Assembly: GCA_003024175.1 (NCBI GenBank)
Contig: MDYQ01000112.1
Location: 24,542-88,541, forward strand
Source: Planoprotostelium fungivorum
Lineage: Eukaryota > Evosea > Variosea > Cavosteliida > Cavosteliaceae
Reading direction: 5' to 3'
Length of the DNA: 64,000 nt
Shown here: positions 28,917 through 39,300 of the stretch, piece after piece
Layout: each line of letters starts with the position of its first letter
Position numbering within the stretch: the stretch's first letter is position 1
Translations under genes and position numbers: made by a program
The notes under the pieces: generated by a model
What the model saw: the letters and a program-made list of their open reading frames with translations, nothing else
The model's database searches: none
What the model was told of the DNA's origin: nothing

Positions 28917-29195
28917 CTTCCGTGTGGCTTGTCGAATGCGTCCAACGGCATCGAAACCATTAACGTGAGACCTTGCGGTACTTACACTGAGACAGATGAT
29001 TGACGGAGGACATTCCACCCGAGAAAAGCTGAAAAGTATATTACGTCAACATTGACAAGGTTCAGACGATCGTCCAATATTCCGGCTGACGCGTCATCCT
29101 GTTCCACGGAAGAGGACACAGCTGCATGTGTCACGACAAGTGAGACCTCTATAGGTTGAGAGGGAGGAGAAGAAAAGAAATTGTACACAGGGTCT

Positions 29196-31064
29196 TTACT
29201 TCTTTGGAGTTCTAGAAGGTGATAGAAAGGGTGTCGGCGTTGCACCCCTTCGACTCTGCGGTGTCCTCGTACTCAGATCCACTGAAGACCGTCAGTCCCA
29301 ATTGACACCATTTAAAATAGAATAAAATCACCTCCGGCGGCCCTCCTGTGTACGACGGGAGAATTATAACTCGCTCTCAATTGTTGATCGATAGAGACAC
29401 CAGACTTCCTCACTGGCGTCCGTGGTGCTGCTCCTGACTTCTGCGTCATATTCTTACTCTTCTGCTTGGCCTGCACACGTTCAATCCCATGCTTCAAGAC
29501 CCTCTCTTTTTCACCTTGTCGGACAACTCGATCGCGAGTCTCTCGCGTTCGCTTGTTTCAGAGAATCTGAAGGTGGGGCCCGCACCGTTACTACCAATGC
29601 CCACCGGTGTGTCCGTCGGGTCTAACCTGAAATTCGTTGAGATCTCGAGCATCTACAACGATGTAGATACCTCAGGGGGGTACCCTCTACGCTTCCCCAC
29701 GTCATGATGGGAGACGCATCGACTCCGATGGCAGGTGATGGCGTCGTGAGAAAGTTGTAACCTCTTACTCTGGGTGACTCCTTCACGTCGAACGGAAGAT
29801 TGATCGTGAACGCCTGCACGATTCAGCTCATCGTGTCCACGTCATGTCCATATTTCATCACACCTCTTCACCCGCCGATGATGATGACGATGAGTGCCCA
29901 TCGTTCTTCTTCTGTCCCCCTCCTCTCATCTTGAAGAGGTCGTAAGGCTCGTCCATCAACTTCTTCGCTTCTAATATGGCCAGCTGCTCTTGTGATACGT
30001 ATCGGCTTCCCTCTATCTTGTCCTTTCTCAAAGAAGCCATGTAGCTCTTCGAATAGACGGGGCCGTGAAATCTCGTGTTATTGTGTTTGATCTACAATCG
30101 TGTGAGGTTGAACACGTGCACGTGTAATCTCTCACCTCTTTAGGACCTTTCGATGCCGTCTGAACGATCTCTTCTGTCGTGTATTCTACACCGTCCTTAT
30201 TATACATGAGGTTGTTCTTCGCTTCGTATTTCCAAGTCAATAGACCACCGGTAGAAGGTCCCTGGGAACGTCAGACTACAACGAGGCAGATGAAATCACC
30301 TCGATGGTCTTGTGAGTGTCCTCTTCTGCGTTGAGGAGATAGGCGTATTTCTTCTTCCTCTTCTCGCTCTGTTTCTCCATAATGATGTCGAAGGAGGCGT
30401 TGTCTTCTGATGTATGATGGTGTACGAATTGATCTAGACTCATGTTGATGTTGACTGGTGCAGGATTGTCATCATCTGTGAGGGTCAATGGGATGAACTC
30501 CTTTGCATGGGAAGAATGCAACCATCGTCTGTGGTGGGATGCAGATGGACAATAAAAATTTACCTCGAGGCGCTCCTGGTTCTGAGGAGACAGTTGGGAT
30601 CGATGATATAGAAGGTGAATTCTCTGGTGCTGGTGTACTGTTCTGGGGTGTAAATCCTTTTGGAGTCTGAGTCGTTGCGTGACTGTTCGTTCTGTTCTTT
30701 TTGGCCACCTCCATCTCAATCAGACATCATCATCATCGCATCATTGATTCATACCTTCAATTGAATCTCTCTCATCTTGTTGAGATCACCCGCTTCTTTT
30801 GCTTTCAACCATTCATCTTGGAGTCTGAGCTTGGGTAAATCAGGGAAGAAATCCCTCTCTATGATCTGACCCAAAGAAGATATATATCTCTCCTGTGAGG
30901 ATTTAGAATAGGACGCGCGCAACTATCAGTATTACCTCCGTCAGGACTCTCTTCTTTGGTCGAGCTCTTGGTATGGCAAAATTAGGTTCACAGATGAGTT
31001 GCATCTGAACCGTTTGAGGCTTTTCTTGTGAAGGAGGCGCAACGAGTGTCAGTTGTTTGTCCAT
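29196..31064 (-). CDS. ESS2: Splicing factor ESS2 (DGCR14/ES2)
   Basis: A nuclear C-complex spliceosome protein. Landmarks from the N-terminus: RARPKKRVLTE; DLPKLRLQDEWLKA in the 30780-30840 exon; SLDQFVHHHTSEDNASFD (human HTSEDNASFEQIME); TWKYEAKNNLMY; KHNNTRFHGP; YNFLTTPSPAIGVDASP with MTWGSVEGTPLR (human FVATPSPAPGVNESPMMTWGEVENTPLR); and the Arg/Thr/Pro-rich tail LRASYNSP. The start MDKQLTLVAPP at 31064 precedes the conserved block. The end at 29196 follows a last exon SRTPKK reached by splicing a 50-nt intron. The intron after GTPLR carries a perfect hairpin at 29651. Confidence 0.9.
29651..29668 (-). repeat. Intronic hairpin element (ESS2)
   Basis: ATCTACA-ACGA-TGTAGAT (plus strand) has perfect seven-base arms and lies near the 5' splice site of an ESS2 intron. 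Confidence 0.8.
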
Positions 31065-31261
31065 GGTGATGATGTGTTGTGACATCACATCGCATCTCGG
31101 GCTTCGGAACGTTCTTCGAAGATTCGACCACACATGAACATGCACACGCCACAACATGATCTCTCGTGAGGCATCGTCCTCCTTCCTATCACAACACATC
31201 ACATCAAACTCATAGACACTTGATCATCGCATCATCAAACATCAGCAGACTAATCTTCTCT

Positions 31262-32392
31262 TTATGCTTTGAGTCCATAACAGTGGATTCCATTCAGAGC
31301 TGTCACCTCACCACCAGAGACATTGCTCACGATGAAGAACGTCAGACTGTTGACCTTCTGAAACTTGACAAACTGCAGGGGGACCTTCGCTTGTCCGTAG
31401 CCCTCTTTGCCCTCCTCTTCGACGTAATCGCTGGATTTCAATTCGATGACCTTCACGTTCGATCAGCATCATCATACGATCGGATCGTGTCGTGGATGCA
31501 TCTCTCACCTGTGTGGGCTTCTCACGCTCTGCATTGGAGAAATCCATGTTGGGCGTATTTAGAAAGAGGTTGATTTTGGCGGGAGCCCGACCTGTAAAGT
31601 TCATCAGCTTCAAGAGCCGATGCGAATGAGGCAGATGACAGAGTCTTCTTCATGATAGAACATAACATCTCATGAGTGACTTACCGTCGGTGGGGGCAGT
31701 AAAATGGATGGCCTGCAGTTTCGACTCGGCCATGAAGTGGAGTGTCAACAGCAGCTGCTCATCGGAATCACTCTCCAAAACGGTCGTATTTCCCGTCTTG
31801 ATGATCTCCTTGCATGAGCCCTTCTTCTTTTCGTTTAGACATTCCACATTGCCGACGGCCTCAGCGGCTGGACCTCCATCAGGAGATGCTTCGAATCCTG
31901 GGAGATTTGCAGAGGTGGCCCACGTATCGAAGGCTTTGGCGTTCAAACGGGCGACCTGGGCCATTCCATCAGATACATGATAGAAGATGATACGTCACAC
32001 ACCTCGTCTCTGGCCGAGCTGCTGACCACTTGAGCTTGTGGATCGACGACGATGAGAGTGGGGATGCCCTTCACATTGTATTGATCGGAGAGTGCATTCT
32101 TCCTCGCTCTGTCTTGGAATGGGATGGACTTCCAAGGCATAGTTGCAAAGTATTCATCGAATTGATTCTGATCTTGGTCGCTCGATACGAAGACAACTTC
32201 GAATGGTCTGCCAGCCTTCGTCAATGTATCGTATGTCTGAGCGAGGAGAGGCGTGAAGCGACGACATGGAGGACACCAATGGGCCGAGAAATAGAGGGCG
32301 ACTAACTTTCCGTTGAGCGTATCGGTGCTCAATTTCTGTCCACCCTGACCGAGGAGTTCGTCTCCAATGAGGTTCTTTATAGCGTCTGACAT
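31262..32392 (-). CDS. Tryparedoxin/nucleoredoxin-like protein fused to a PITH domain
   Basis: The N-terminal half is a tryparedoxin/nucleoredoxin thioredoxin fold: GKLVALYFSAHWCPPCRRF with the redox motif WCPPC, VVFVSSDQDQNQFDEYF, MPWKSIPF and KGIPTLIVVDP. The C-terminal half is a PITH domain like that of TXNL1: a region with SDSDEQLLLTLHF and KLQAIHFTAPTDG, then APAKINLFLN, and FIVSNVSGGEVTALNGIHCYG at the end. In TXNL1 the PITH domain is attached to a classical thioredoxin, so the tryparedoxin-type partner is less usual. TXNL1 binds the proteasome, which suggests but does not prove a similar role here. Four to five short introns. Start MSDAIKNLIG at 32392; divergent half-site ttgtagatga lies 60 bp upstream. 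Confidence 0.88.
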
Positions 32393-32513
32393 GATGATGT
32401 TTGTTATTAATGTGATGACGACTGCAGTCCCAACGAGTTCGCCGCATGCATTGTAGATGACGAATTATCCGAAAATCATTTTCCCACAATATCGATCGTT
32501 TCGTTTATTCGTA

Positions 32514-35418
32514 TCAGTGTGCAGTAGTTCTGGGGTTCAGAGCTGATTCTCCGGTTGTCTTGAGGCCGTTATCGTTCAGAATGAACTCAGAGATCCTCTC
32601 AGCGACACCGTATGTGCTGTAGAGGATGTTTCCGTGGGGCACCGTGGGGAAATTCGAAGCGTCGGCCACCCTCACACCTGATGATGTCATCCGACAGTCC
32701 AAAGTTTTCGTCTCACCTTCGACTCCGTAGACTCTACCGTGATTGTCCAACACGGCCTCCTTGTCTGAACACTGTCCCATGGGTGCTGATCCGGAGATGT
32801 GATGACCCCACATGGTGGATCGAATGAAGTTCAAGAGCTTCTCGTCGGTGTCGAATTCGGGTCCAGGGTTGACTTCCTTGCTTCTGTATTCTTCCGGGAG
32901 GAGACTGTTGAGTCGTCTGACTTCCTTCAAAGCGAAGAGAATCTCTTCGTTCGAATAGCGGCACGATCCGTAGTTCATGTCTGAAAGAAAGATCAGATGT
33001 CATGCGCGATGATGGGACAGACTGCCTCACCGAGGAGGGGAGGGAGGAAAGGATCTCTGTTCTTCAAACGTAAGCTACCTCTGGAGCAAGTACCTGCGTG
33101 GGTGAGATGTGTGGGTGACGTGGTGTGACGTCATACCGGATCTCTCCAAGAGGGCGGTCCAGTGTTGTAGACCGGTGTACGTTGCAAAATCGGTGACTCC
33201 GGTGGGCAGCATCCTGTCTGCATCGTCGTGAGTCTCAAATATTCGTGCCACCGGCCTCTCACTTCCTTGGTGTCTCCAGTGGTTGACGTCCAAGTTTTCA
33301 AAGTAGAGCATCAAGAAGTGAACGTGAACGGTGGCCTTGGTTCCGTTGGGACCATCAGAAGAGATATCCATACCACCCGGTGCGTGGTTCGATCTGAATT
33401 ATCTCAGAAAAATTTCCCGCCAAATTTCTTCACCCTATGGCGGACTTCTCTCCGTTCGTCCACTTGTTGGTCTCTGATAATAGATCCTTGAGGATGCCCC
33501 AGTGTTGCATTGACTTTGGCATTTCAAAGTTGATCGTCATCTCTTCGTGATCCAAGACACGACTGCCCAAGCCGGGTAAGTCCGACAAGATCTATTTACG
33601 TCAATCTACAACGAGACGAGATCTCCCCACCTCTTCGTCTTTGAATCCAAGTTGGTTTCTCAGATGTTCCTTGGGTCCAATTCCGGACAGCATGAGCAAT
33701 TGAGGTGAATTGATGGCACCGGACGCCAGAATGATCTCTCTCTTGGCAGTGACCGTCTTCACGTCCTTCTTGTACTCGTCACTCTCGGGTGGAATGTACC
33801 ATTCATTCATCCTCTCGTTGTTGAAGGCGAGATCTTCCGGTACGGGGCAGTTCAGTACCTCGGCTCTCTTATCAGATTTCCAGTAGGGTGACATGTGTCT
33901 CGATTTCTCTTCTTCGTCGACGGGGGAGCCGGCGGGGTAGGGTCGACTGGCTCGGTAGGCGTGGACCTAAACAACGTCGACAACCGCTTACGATGCGTCG
34001 GCGGCTCACCTTGGCGTCGACATAGTCTACGGAGACGGCGCGTTGTTTACCGTTGTGGAGGGCGAAATTGATCTTGGTAGCGTGGGTTTCAGACAAGATG
34101 TGGAGATTCTGTGAGGGGGAGCACTTGCGTCGACTGTCGACGTTCTTGTTGTTGGGGTTGCTAGGCACCTTGAGATCTTCTTGCTCTCCCATGGCAGCTT
34201 CGGCGATGTATCCATCGATGCAAACTCTGATGATCGTGTCAGATCAGATGACATGAGTCGGAGATCCGATGATCATTGCGATGATGAGGATGACGTCTGT
34301 TCACCTCTCCTTCTTGATGAGACGGCGGACGTATTCGTAAGATGAAGTTCTCCTTCCCTTCTCGTTACTGTACTGCTGCCAGAATCCAGCTCCATAGTGA
34401 TCCTGCGTCACCACGTAAGCTTCCAGACATCCGAACGATGTAGCCTCACGTAACCCTTGTTGAAGTCTTCTACCTTGGGGTAGCCCATCTTGTTGATGGC
34501 AGTATCCAACAAAGCATTGACCATAGGAAACTCGTAGAAATAGGAAGAGTTGCACAGGTGAATCGGACCATCTGTACCGTGAGCCTCGTGGTCTCCATAC
34601 TACAACGAGTCAAATTTAATGATGACGTCATCACACGTCATACCTGGTGGTTGGTCTCGACTCTCTTGAGGAAGGGCAGGAGGTCATCGTAGGACCATCC
34701 TTCCAGACCGAGAGAAGCCCACTCGTTGTAGTCATCGGGCCATCCTCTGAAGGCGATGAGGTTGTTCGTGGCTGATGAACCTCCCAGCATCTTTCCTCTA
34801 GGATAGTTGATCTCTCTCTTGTTACCGTAGACTTGTGGAGTGGTCTGGTAGTAGTAGCTGTGGTTGGACATGGACGGATAAATGGCCATCTGATGACGTG
34901 TGAGTCGAAGAGACGTAAGTAAGTCGTCTCACAAAGGGGGCCTCGGTGAAGTGGAGGGGAAGAGAAGCGAGTGGACATTTGTCGCTGGTCTGACCTGGAA
35001 CGCAGTACTCCATCTTCATCAGTTTCTTGAGTGATTCGTTCTGGACTTCGGCGCTGTCGACCAAGTTCTTTCCAGACTCCAAAATGAGAACCTGTACGAG
35101 GTTGAGTGATCCACACCGTTTACGTTTCATCCAATGATTCACCTTGATGTCGGGATTGAGATCGGCGAGTCTCGTGGCCAAGACATTTCCAGCTGATCCT
35201 CCACCGACCACGATGAAATCGTAATCACCTTCCATGATCGGAAGGGATTTGGCGTGGGTTCTGGATTCACATCCTGGAGTGGGGGTCTCTCGATAGACTC
35301 CCACCTTCTTCTCAGAGGGAATGTTATCGTGCGGATCGATGATGTTATCGTGTGGATCGATGGCGGTTGCCCAAGTGCTGATGAGGCACAACAGCAACAA
35401 GAAGGCGTGGCGTCTCAT
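32514..35418 (-). CDS. Secreted GMC-family FAD oxidoreductase (choline dehydrogenase-like)
   Basis: An FAD-dependent alcohol or choline-type oxidoreductase. It starts with a signal peptide, [19 protein letters not shown], at 35418. Motifs in order: the FAD Rossmann motif [21 protein letters not shown] signature 1 [13 protein letters not shown] near 34790; GMC signature 2 [18 protein letters not shown] near 33710; and the C-terminal active site [11 protein letters not shown] near 32790 with [18 protein letters not shown] near 32650, giving the catalytic His pair or His/Asn. Ten or so introns; those at 33600 and 34600 carry ctacaacgag half-sites. The signal peptide indicates secretion or a vacuolar location. 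The substrate is not predictable within this family. Confidence 0.9.
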
Positions 35419-36149
35419 GTTCGTGTTGCGTGGGGTCGAAGTTATGACTTGCGTTGTCGCTGGTGTCGTGCATGTGATTGAGATTTCACCCAATTGGGGG
35501 GAGTCACGTGACAGTCTGAAACCGCCAGGTGTCACGGCGTGCACTTGTGGGTCCTATGATCAATTTGTAGTTACGAGAACAAACAAACACCATTCTGTTG
35601 ACCGTTACCGCGGAGTCTCTGTCCATCTCTCGCCGTCGTCTAAAGATTATGACATGGTGACGTGTCATCGCAGTAGAGGCGATGATCATCTTTCTTGACG
35701 AATCACCTGTACAATCGATGATGACAGATTCTATGCACGCACCAGTTTCATCGACGATTATCGATCTTTACCTCTTTGAATGCGTCGAAACCTTTGACCC
35801 AACCGACCCCATCACACCTCGCTGAAACGAGTGGGCGAATTCCAATCAGACTTTTCCACCTCAACCATCTTTTGAAGGCAAGACTTAGCTGTTCGAATCG
35901 CTCAGCTTCATTCAGATCATGAGCATGGACTTTTTATTCTTTCCGGATTCTCGTTCGGGGGAGAAATTTATTAATAATAAATAGCATTCTGTCAAAATTT
36001 ATTAATAGCATTCTGCATTCGAAGATTTCAGATCCGATCTGCAGATGCCATCTCCCACAGTACATTTCGTCGATATTTCACCGAGTAACGAGTGAACACC
36101 GTGTAACATGTAAGCTTCTTCATCCATACCAACTTCGAAACCAACATCC
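35419..36149. promoter_or_regulatory. Divergent intergenic region
   Basis: A 731-bp gap between the divergent GMC oxidoreductase and the 36150 gene. I see no gene. It contains AT-rich sequence with a duplicated segment at 35964-36015 and presumably both promoters. Confidence 0.45.
35964..36015. repeat. AT-rich tandem duplication
   Basis: The string AAATTTATTAATA followed by AGCATTCTG appears twice. The first copy has a six- to eight-base internal insertion (ATAA-type). It lies about 135 bp upstream of the 36150 start. Confidence 0.6.
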
Positions 36150-36752
36150 ATGCACGAAACGACCAACGATGAGCCTCCCACGAAGAGGAAACGATGCGAA
36201 ACCACCTCGAACGACCTCACCGAACTCATTCCGCCCTGTCTACTGTCGTACATCCTCGAATACATCCGCCCCGTCGACCACGTACCAATCGCCTTCACCT
36301 CGCAGAGACTCAGCCGCCTCGTACTACATTCCAAGGCAGCAGGCTCCATACGTGACGAGAGCTTCAGGCCTCTGTCGGGCCACTTGGACGTCCTGACGTG
36401 GTCACTGAGAGAGGCGGGGCAAGAATACCAACCGAACAAGATCAGAATCAGAGACGGAGACGAAGCGATCATCCAGTGGTGCATCCACTCCAGAGACATC
36501 TGCAGTCTGAGGAGCATAGCACTTCGAGCGGCCAGGAAAGGGGATCACAGAGCTCTGTGGATGGTCGAGGAGTACCTGACGGGGGACGATGAGTTCATCA
36601 GTCAGCTGTGGTCGTGCGCACTACAATGTACAAAATTGGTCGAGAGGATGGTCGTACTGGAGCACTTGTATCAGAGCTACGGAGGGGTTAAATTCCTCTA
36701 TCACCCCAAGGTGTTCACTCGAACAGCGTACAGAGTCGTAAATGATTTGTAG
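36150..36752 (+). CDS. Intronless orphan protein with F-box-like N-terminus
   Basis: A single uninterrupted frame of 200 residues. After a basic, nuclear-signal-like start (TKRKRCE), the segment LIPPCLLSYILEYIRPVDHV with AFTSQRLSRLVLHSK resembles an F-box. The rest (DEAIIQWCIHSRDICSLRSIAL, AARKGDHRALWMVEEYL) has the spacing of degenerate ankyrin-like helical pairs. The architecture is reminiscent of the ankyrin gene at 61.5-62.6 kb, although no direct identity is obvious. Lack of introns is exceptional for this window and suggests a retrocopy or a rapidly expanding family. Function unknown. Confidence 0.6.
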   Translation: MHETTNDEPPTKRKRCETTSNDLTELIPPCLLSYILEYIRPVDHVPIAFTSQRLSRLVLHSKAAGSIRDESFRPLSGHLDVLTWSLREAGQEYQPNKIRIRDGDEAIIQWCIHSRDICSLRSIALRAARKGDHRALWMVEEYLTGDDEFISQLWSCALQCTKLVERMVVLEHLYQSYGGVKFLYHPKVFTRTAYRVVNDL

Positions 36753-37331
36753 AGGATGAATAAAATGAAAGATAAAATTTCAGTGAAGGCGATGATTCGT
36801 GTGAGTTCGATGAGGAACATCATCTGAAGTCTTCAACTCATGTAACGTAAGAGAGCTTCAGCGTCAGCTATCAGACCATTCAATCTTATTCCCCCGCACG
36901 GCAAGATACAATCACCTCTTCACCAGAAGGAGTCGGTTATTCATCGAATCCACCGACCACGCCCGGGCGTACCTCTTGCTTGTCACATCTGTCCCTCGTG
37001 TCACGAGAACACTCACCGTCTGAAGAATATCTCGCATTTTCACTCCTTCTCTGGGTTCACACTCTCTTTGGCCTGCTTTCCACCGTGATGCATGGAATGG
37101 TTCAGTTCACATTACACTGGATAGAGGCTAAAAATGTCGAATGATACACCGCGGCCCACGCCGAGGTCAAGGAAGCCGTCGGCTGGCAGTTATTTCGGAG
37201 CAAATTTGGAGAAATCCCATTCTCGGACTCCGAGGTGGGCGATCGGATAGCCGAGAGAGTCAGACTCTCAACCTGATCACAAATATATAAGGTTCGATTG
37301 AAGGAGCCCTTATCGACCTACACGATACACG
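36753..37331. promoter_or_regulatory. Intergenic region with a TATA-like box
   Basis: An AATAAAAT signal follows the upstream stop (36757). The rest has no recognisable gene. AATATATAAGG at about 37282-37292 lies some 40 bp before the next start and is a good TATA candidate. Confidence 0.45.
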
Positions 37332-37833
37332 ATGAGATCAACGAAAGAAGGTACGGGGCTGGGGACAATGAAAGATGGAGAGAAGAAGAGCAAGAGCATG
37401 TGGTCGAAGGTCAAGCACTCGATTAAGAAGAAGAAGACCTCACCGACTCTCACATTGAGTCGAGACTCACAACAGTTCACTATCACCCCTGTGACTTCAG
37501 ACACGGTGAGTGATAGTCTAATCAGACGAAAAGTCGCTGATATCAACCGATCAGGTGGTCAACGTCGAGGTTCCCGTATCCACATCAGAGGTGCCAGCCG
37601 TTATTACCTTGCCCAACGTCATAGAGAGTCGAGGAACATCACAAGGTGCCCATCACGTCACAGAGGTGGCCCTCTTAGGCCTGTGCATACTAGCCGTCGC
37701 TCTCATCGTACTCTTCTTGGGACAACCAACTCTACATCCACGCATCGACACGCCACACGAATACTACCAAATGCTGAACGCAACTGCTGGAGGAATGCGC
37801 TCCATTCTCATGTCAAATAAAATGTATAGATGA
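37332..37833 (+). CDS. Small single-pass membrane protein, unknown
   Basis: Two exons (37332-37505 and 37555-37833) give 150 residues. The N-terminal half is basic (KDGEKKSKSMWSKVKHSIKKKK); the C-terminal half has one transmembrane helix, VALLGLCILAVALIVLFLG, then a short tail HPRIDTPHEYYQMLNAT. This predicts a type II or tail-proximal anchored protein with a basic cytoplasmic domain. It has a TATA-like promoter 40 bp upstream. I do not recognise a family. Converges with the SAC3-type gene. Confidence 0.6.
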
Positions 37834-37892
37834 CCTCACTATTCTCACATCATCTCATCACGAAAGATGATCGTCACAAGACATCATCCACT

Positions 37893-39191
37893 TTATACAA
37901 CTTTTGACTCTTTACACATGAGATAAGCCCCCGTCGAATCCACAACGGCCCCGCAGGCTTGTATGAAATCTGTACACTGTTTCACGTCTCTGAAACACAT
38001 CTGACTCGTGATGAAGTCGATGGCCAGTGTGGGACGATATGCTTTGCACATGAACCGAAGAGCATCTTTCCTCACAAACTTGTCTGCCATCTTCTCCATC
38101 AGGTACAATGTGACCTGTCGCGTGTCAGTATCGCCTGTCACTGTGGTTGATCTCACCGGGGAGGGTGTCGACGTCGACAACTGAGCGAAGCGGTAATAGT
38201 TGCGACAGCCGTTGAGACTCTGTAACACTTGCATGGAGAACTGTACGTAACGATCTTGGAGGTGATGAGGTCTCAAATGACTGGTGATCTGCACGAGCGC
38301 TGGAGAGATCAGCATGACGATGATCGATGATGATGATCTCACTCTCTCTATCTTCTTGGAGTAGACTGACTAAGATGCGAAGTGCAAAGACTTTCAAGGC
38401 TTGTTTCTCTTTCAATATCCGATCTTCGTTCAAATTCTCCAAACAGACCAGACATACCATCAACTCTGAGAGATCATCCTGATCGATCATGAGTGTCTCA
38501 TCATCTTGGTGAGGCGGATGATCTCTGCAGTAAAAAAGCTTCTCACGTGACGAGCGGCCAATTTGATGTGCAGGAGATAGACTTTTGCAATGAATTGGTT
38601 CTTGATGTGTTGAACCTGTACCATCTCAACATGATGCGTTATGAGATGTCTAGACATACGGTGAGGTCCTGACGGATCGATCTCAACTGATCCGAGACGT
38701 AATTATAGTCACAGTTCCCCTCTTCGTATCGTTTAGTTAGAATGGGGAGCCAGTCCTCCAAGACTGATTGCGGCCGGATGATGGAGGGATTGGGTTTCTA
38801 TTCAAAGTTATCGTCCGATGGAGTGAGGGAGCGTGTGAGATGAAAATGCGAGGTCTCACTGTGGTCAATCGATAGTAAGGTTTCTCATGTTGTTGACATG
38901 TGCCAACGACAGCTACACTCGGGTCGTATCTCTCGGTAGTCTCTGTCTCGGTGGTACCAAATCTGTTAACATCAGAGGAGATGAATTGTGTAAATGTCTG
39001 ACTTCTGTGTGCGTCTCTGACTGACAGCAGCGTTTCCCGCTAAGTCTGGCTCTGGCTCTGAGATGCGTGGTCCACCTCGCCCTGTATGGTAGATGAGATC
39101 GATCAGATGTCACGAATCAACCTCTAGAATATCCACCGCCTCTACTACCTGTACCGTTGCCTCGCCAGTGACCACCTCTGTTTCCTCTCAT
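37893..39191 (-). CDS. SAC3/GANP-family protein, LENG8/Thp3-like
   Basis: A helical plus winged-helix protein of the SAC3/GANP family, linked to mRNA export or splicing-coupled transcription. Landmarks: an RGG-type start (RGNRGGHWRGNGTGSRGGG); YDPSVAVVGTCQQHEKPYYRLT; the hallmark YVSDQLRSIRQDLTVQHIKNQF (LENG8: CEQMKSIRQDLTVQGI); and a C-terminal winged-helix portion DKFVRKDALRFMCKAYRPTL with IDFITSQMCF. RSIRQDLTVQ with GTC..EK.Y.RLT favours the LENG8/Thp3 branch over SAC3 proper. Start at 39191 (MRGNRGG). About seven short introns; the exons between 39000 and 39080 are less certain. Confidence 0.83.
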
Positions 39192-39300
39192 GTTGAATGA
39201 TCTAAATTGCACTTGAGTTACGGAGATCTCATCTACAACAGTCCTGTCTCACACAATGCTTCTGGTTCTATTTTTCGCATTTCTTTCATTTTGCGCTTTG

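Noticed and set aside
39256-39300. Upstream in-frame Met with hydrophobic leader before kinesin-2
   Set aside because: A signal-like leader on a cytosolic motor is implausible; Met at 39301 directly precedes the conserved motor start.
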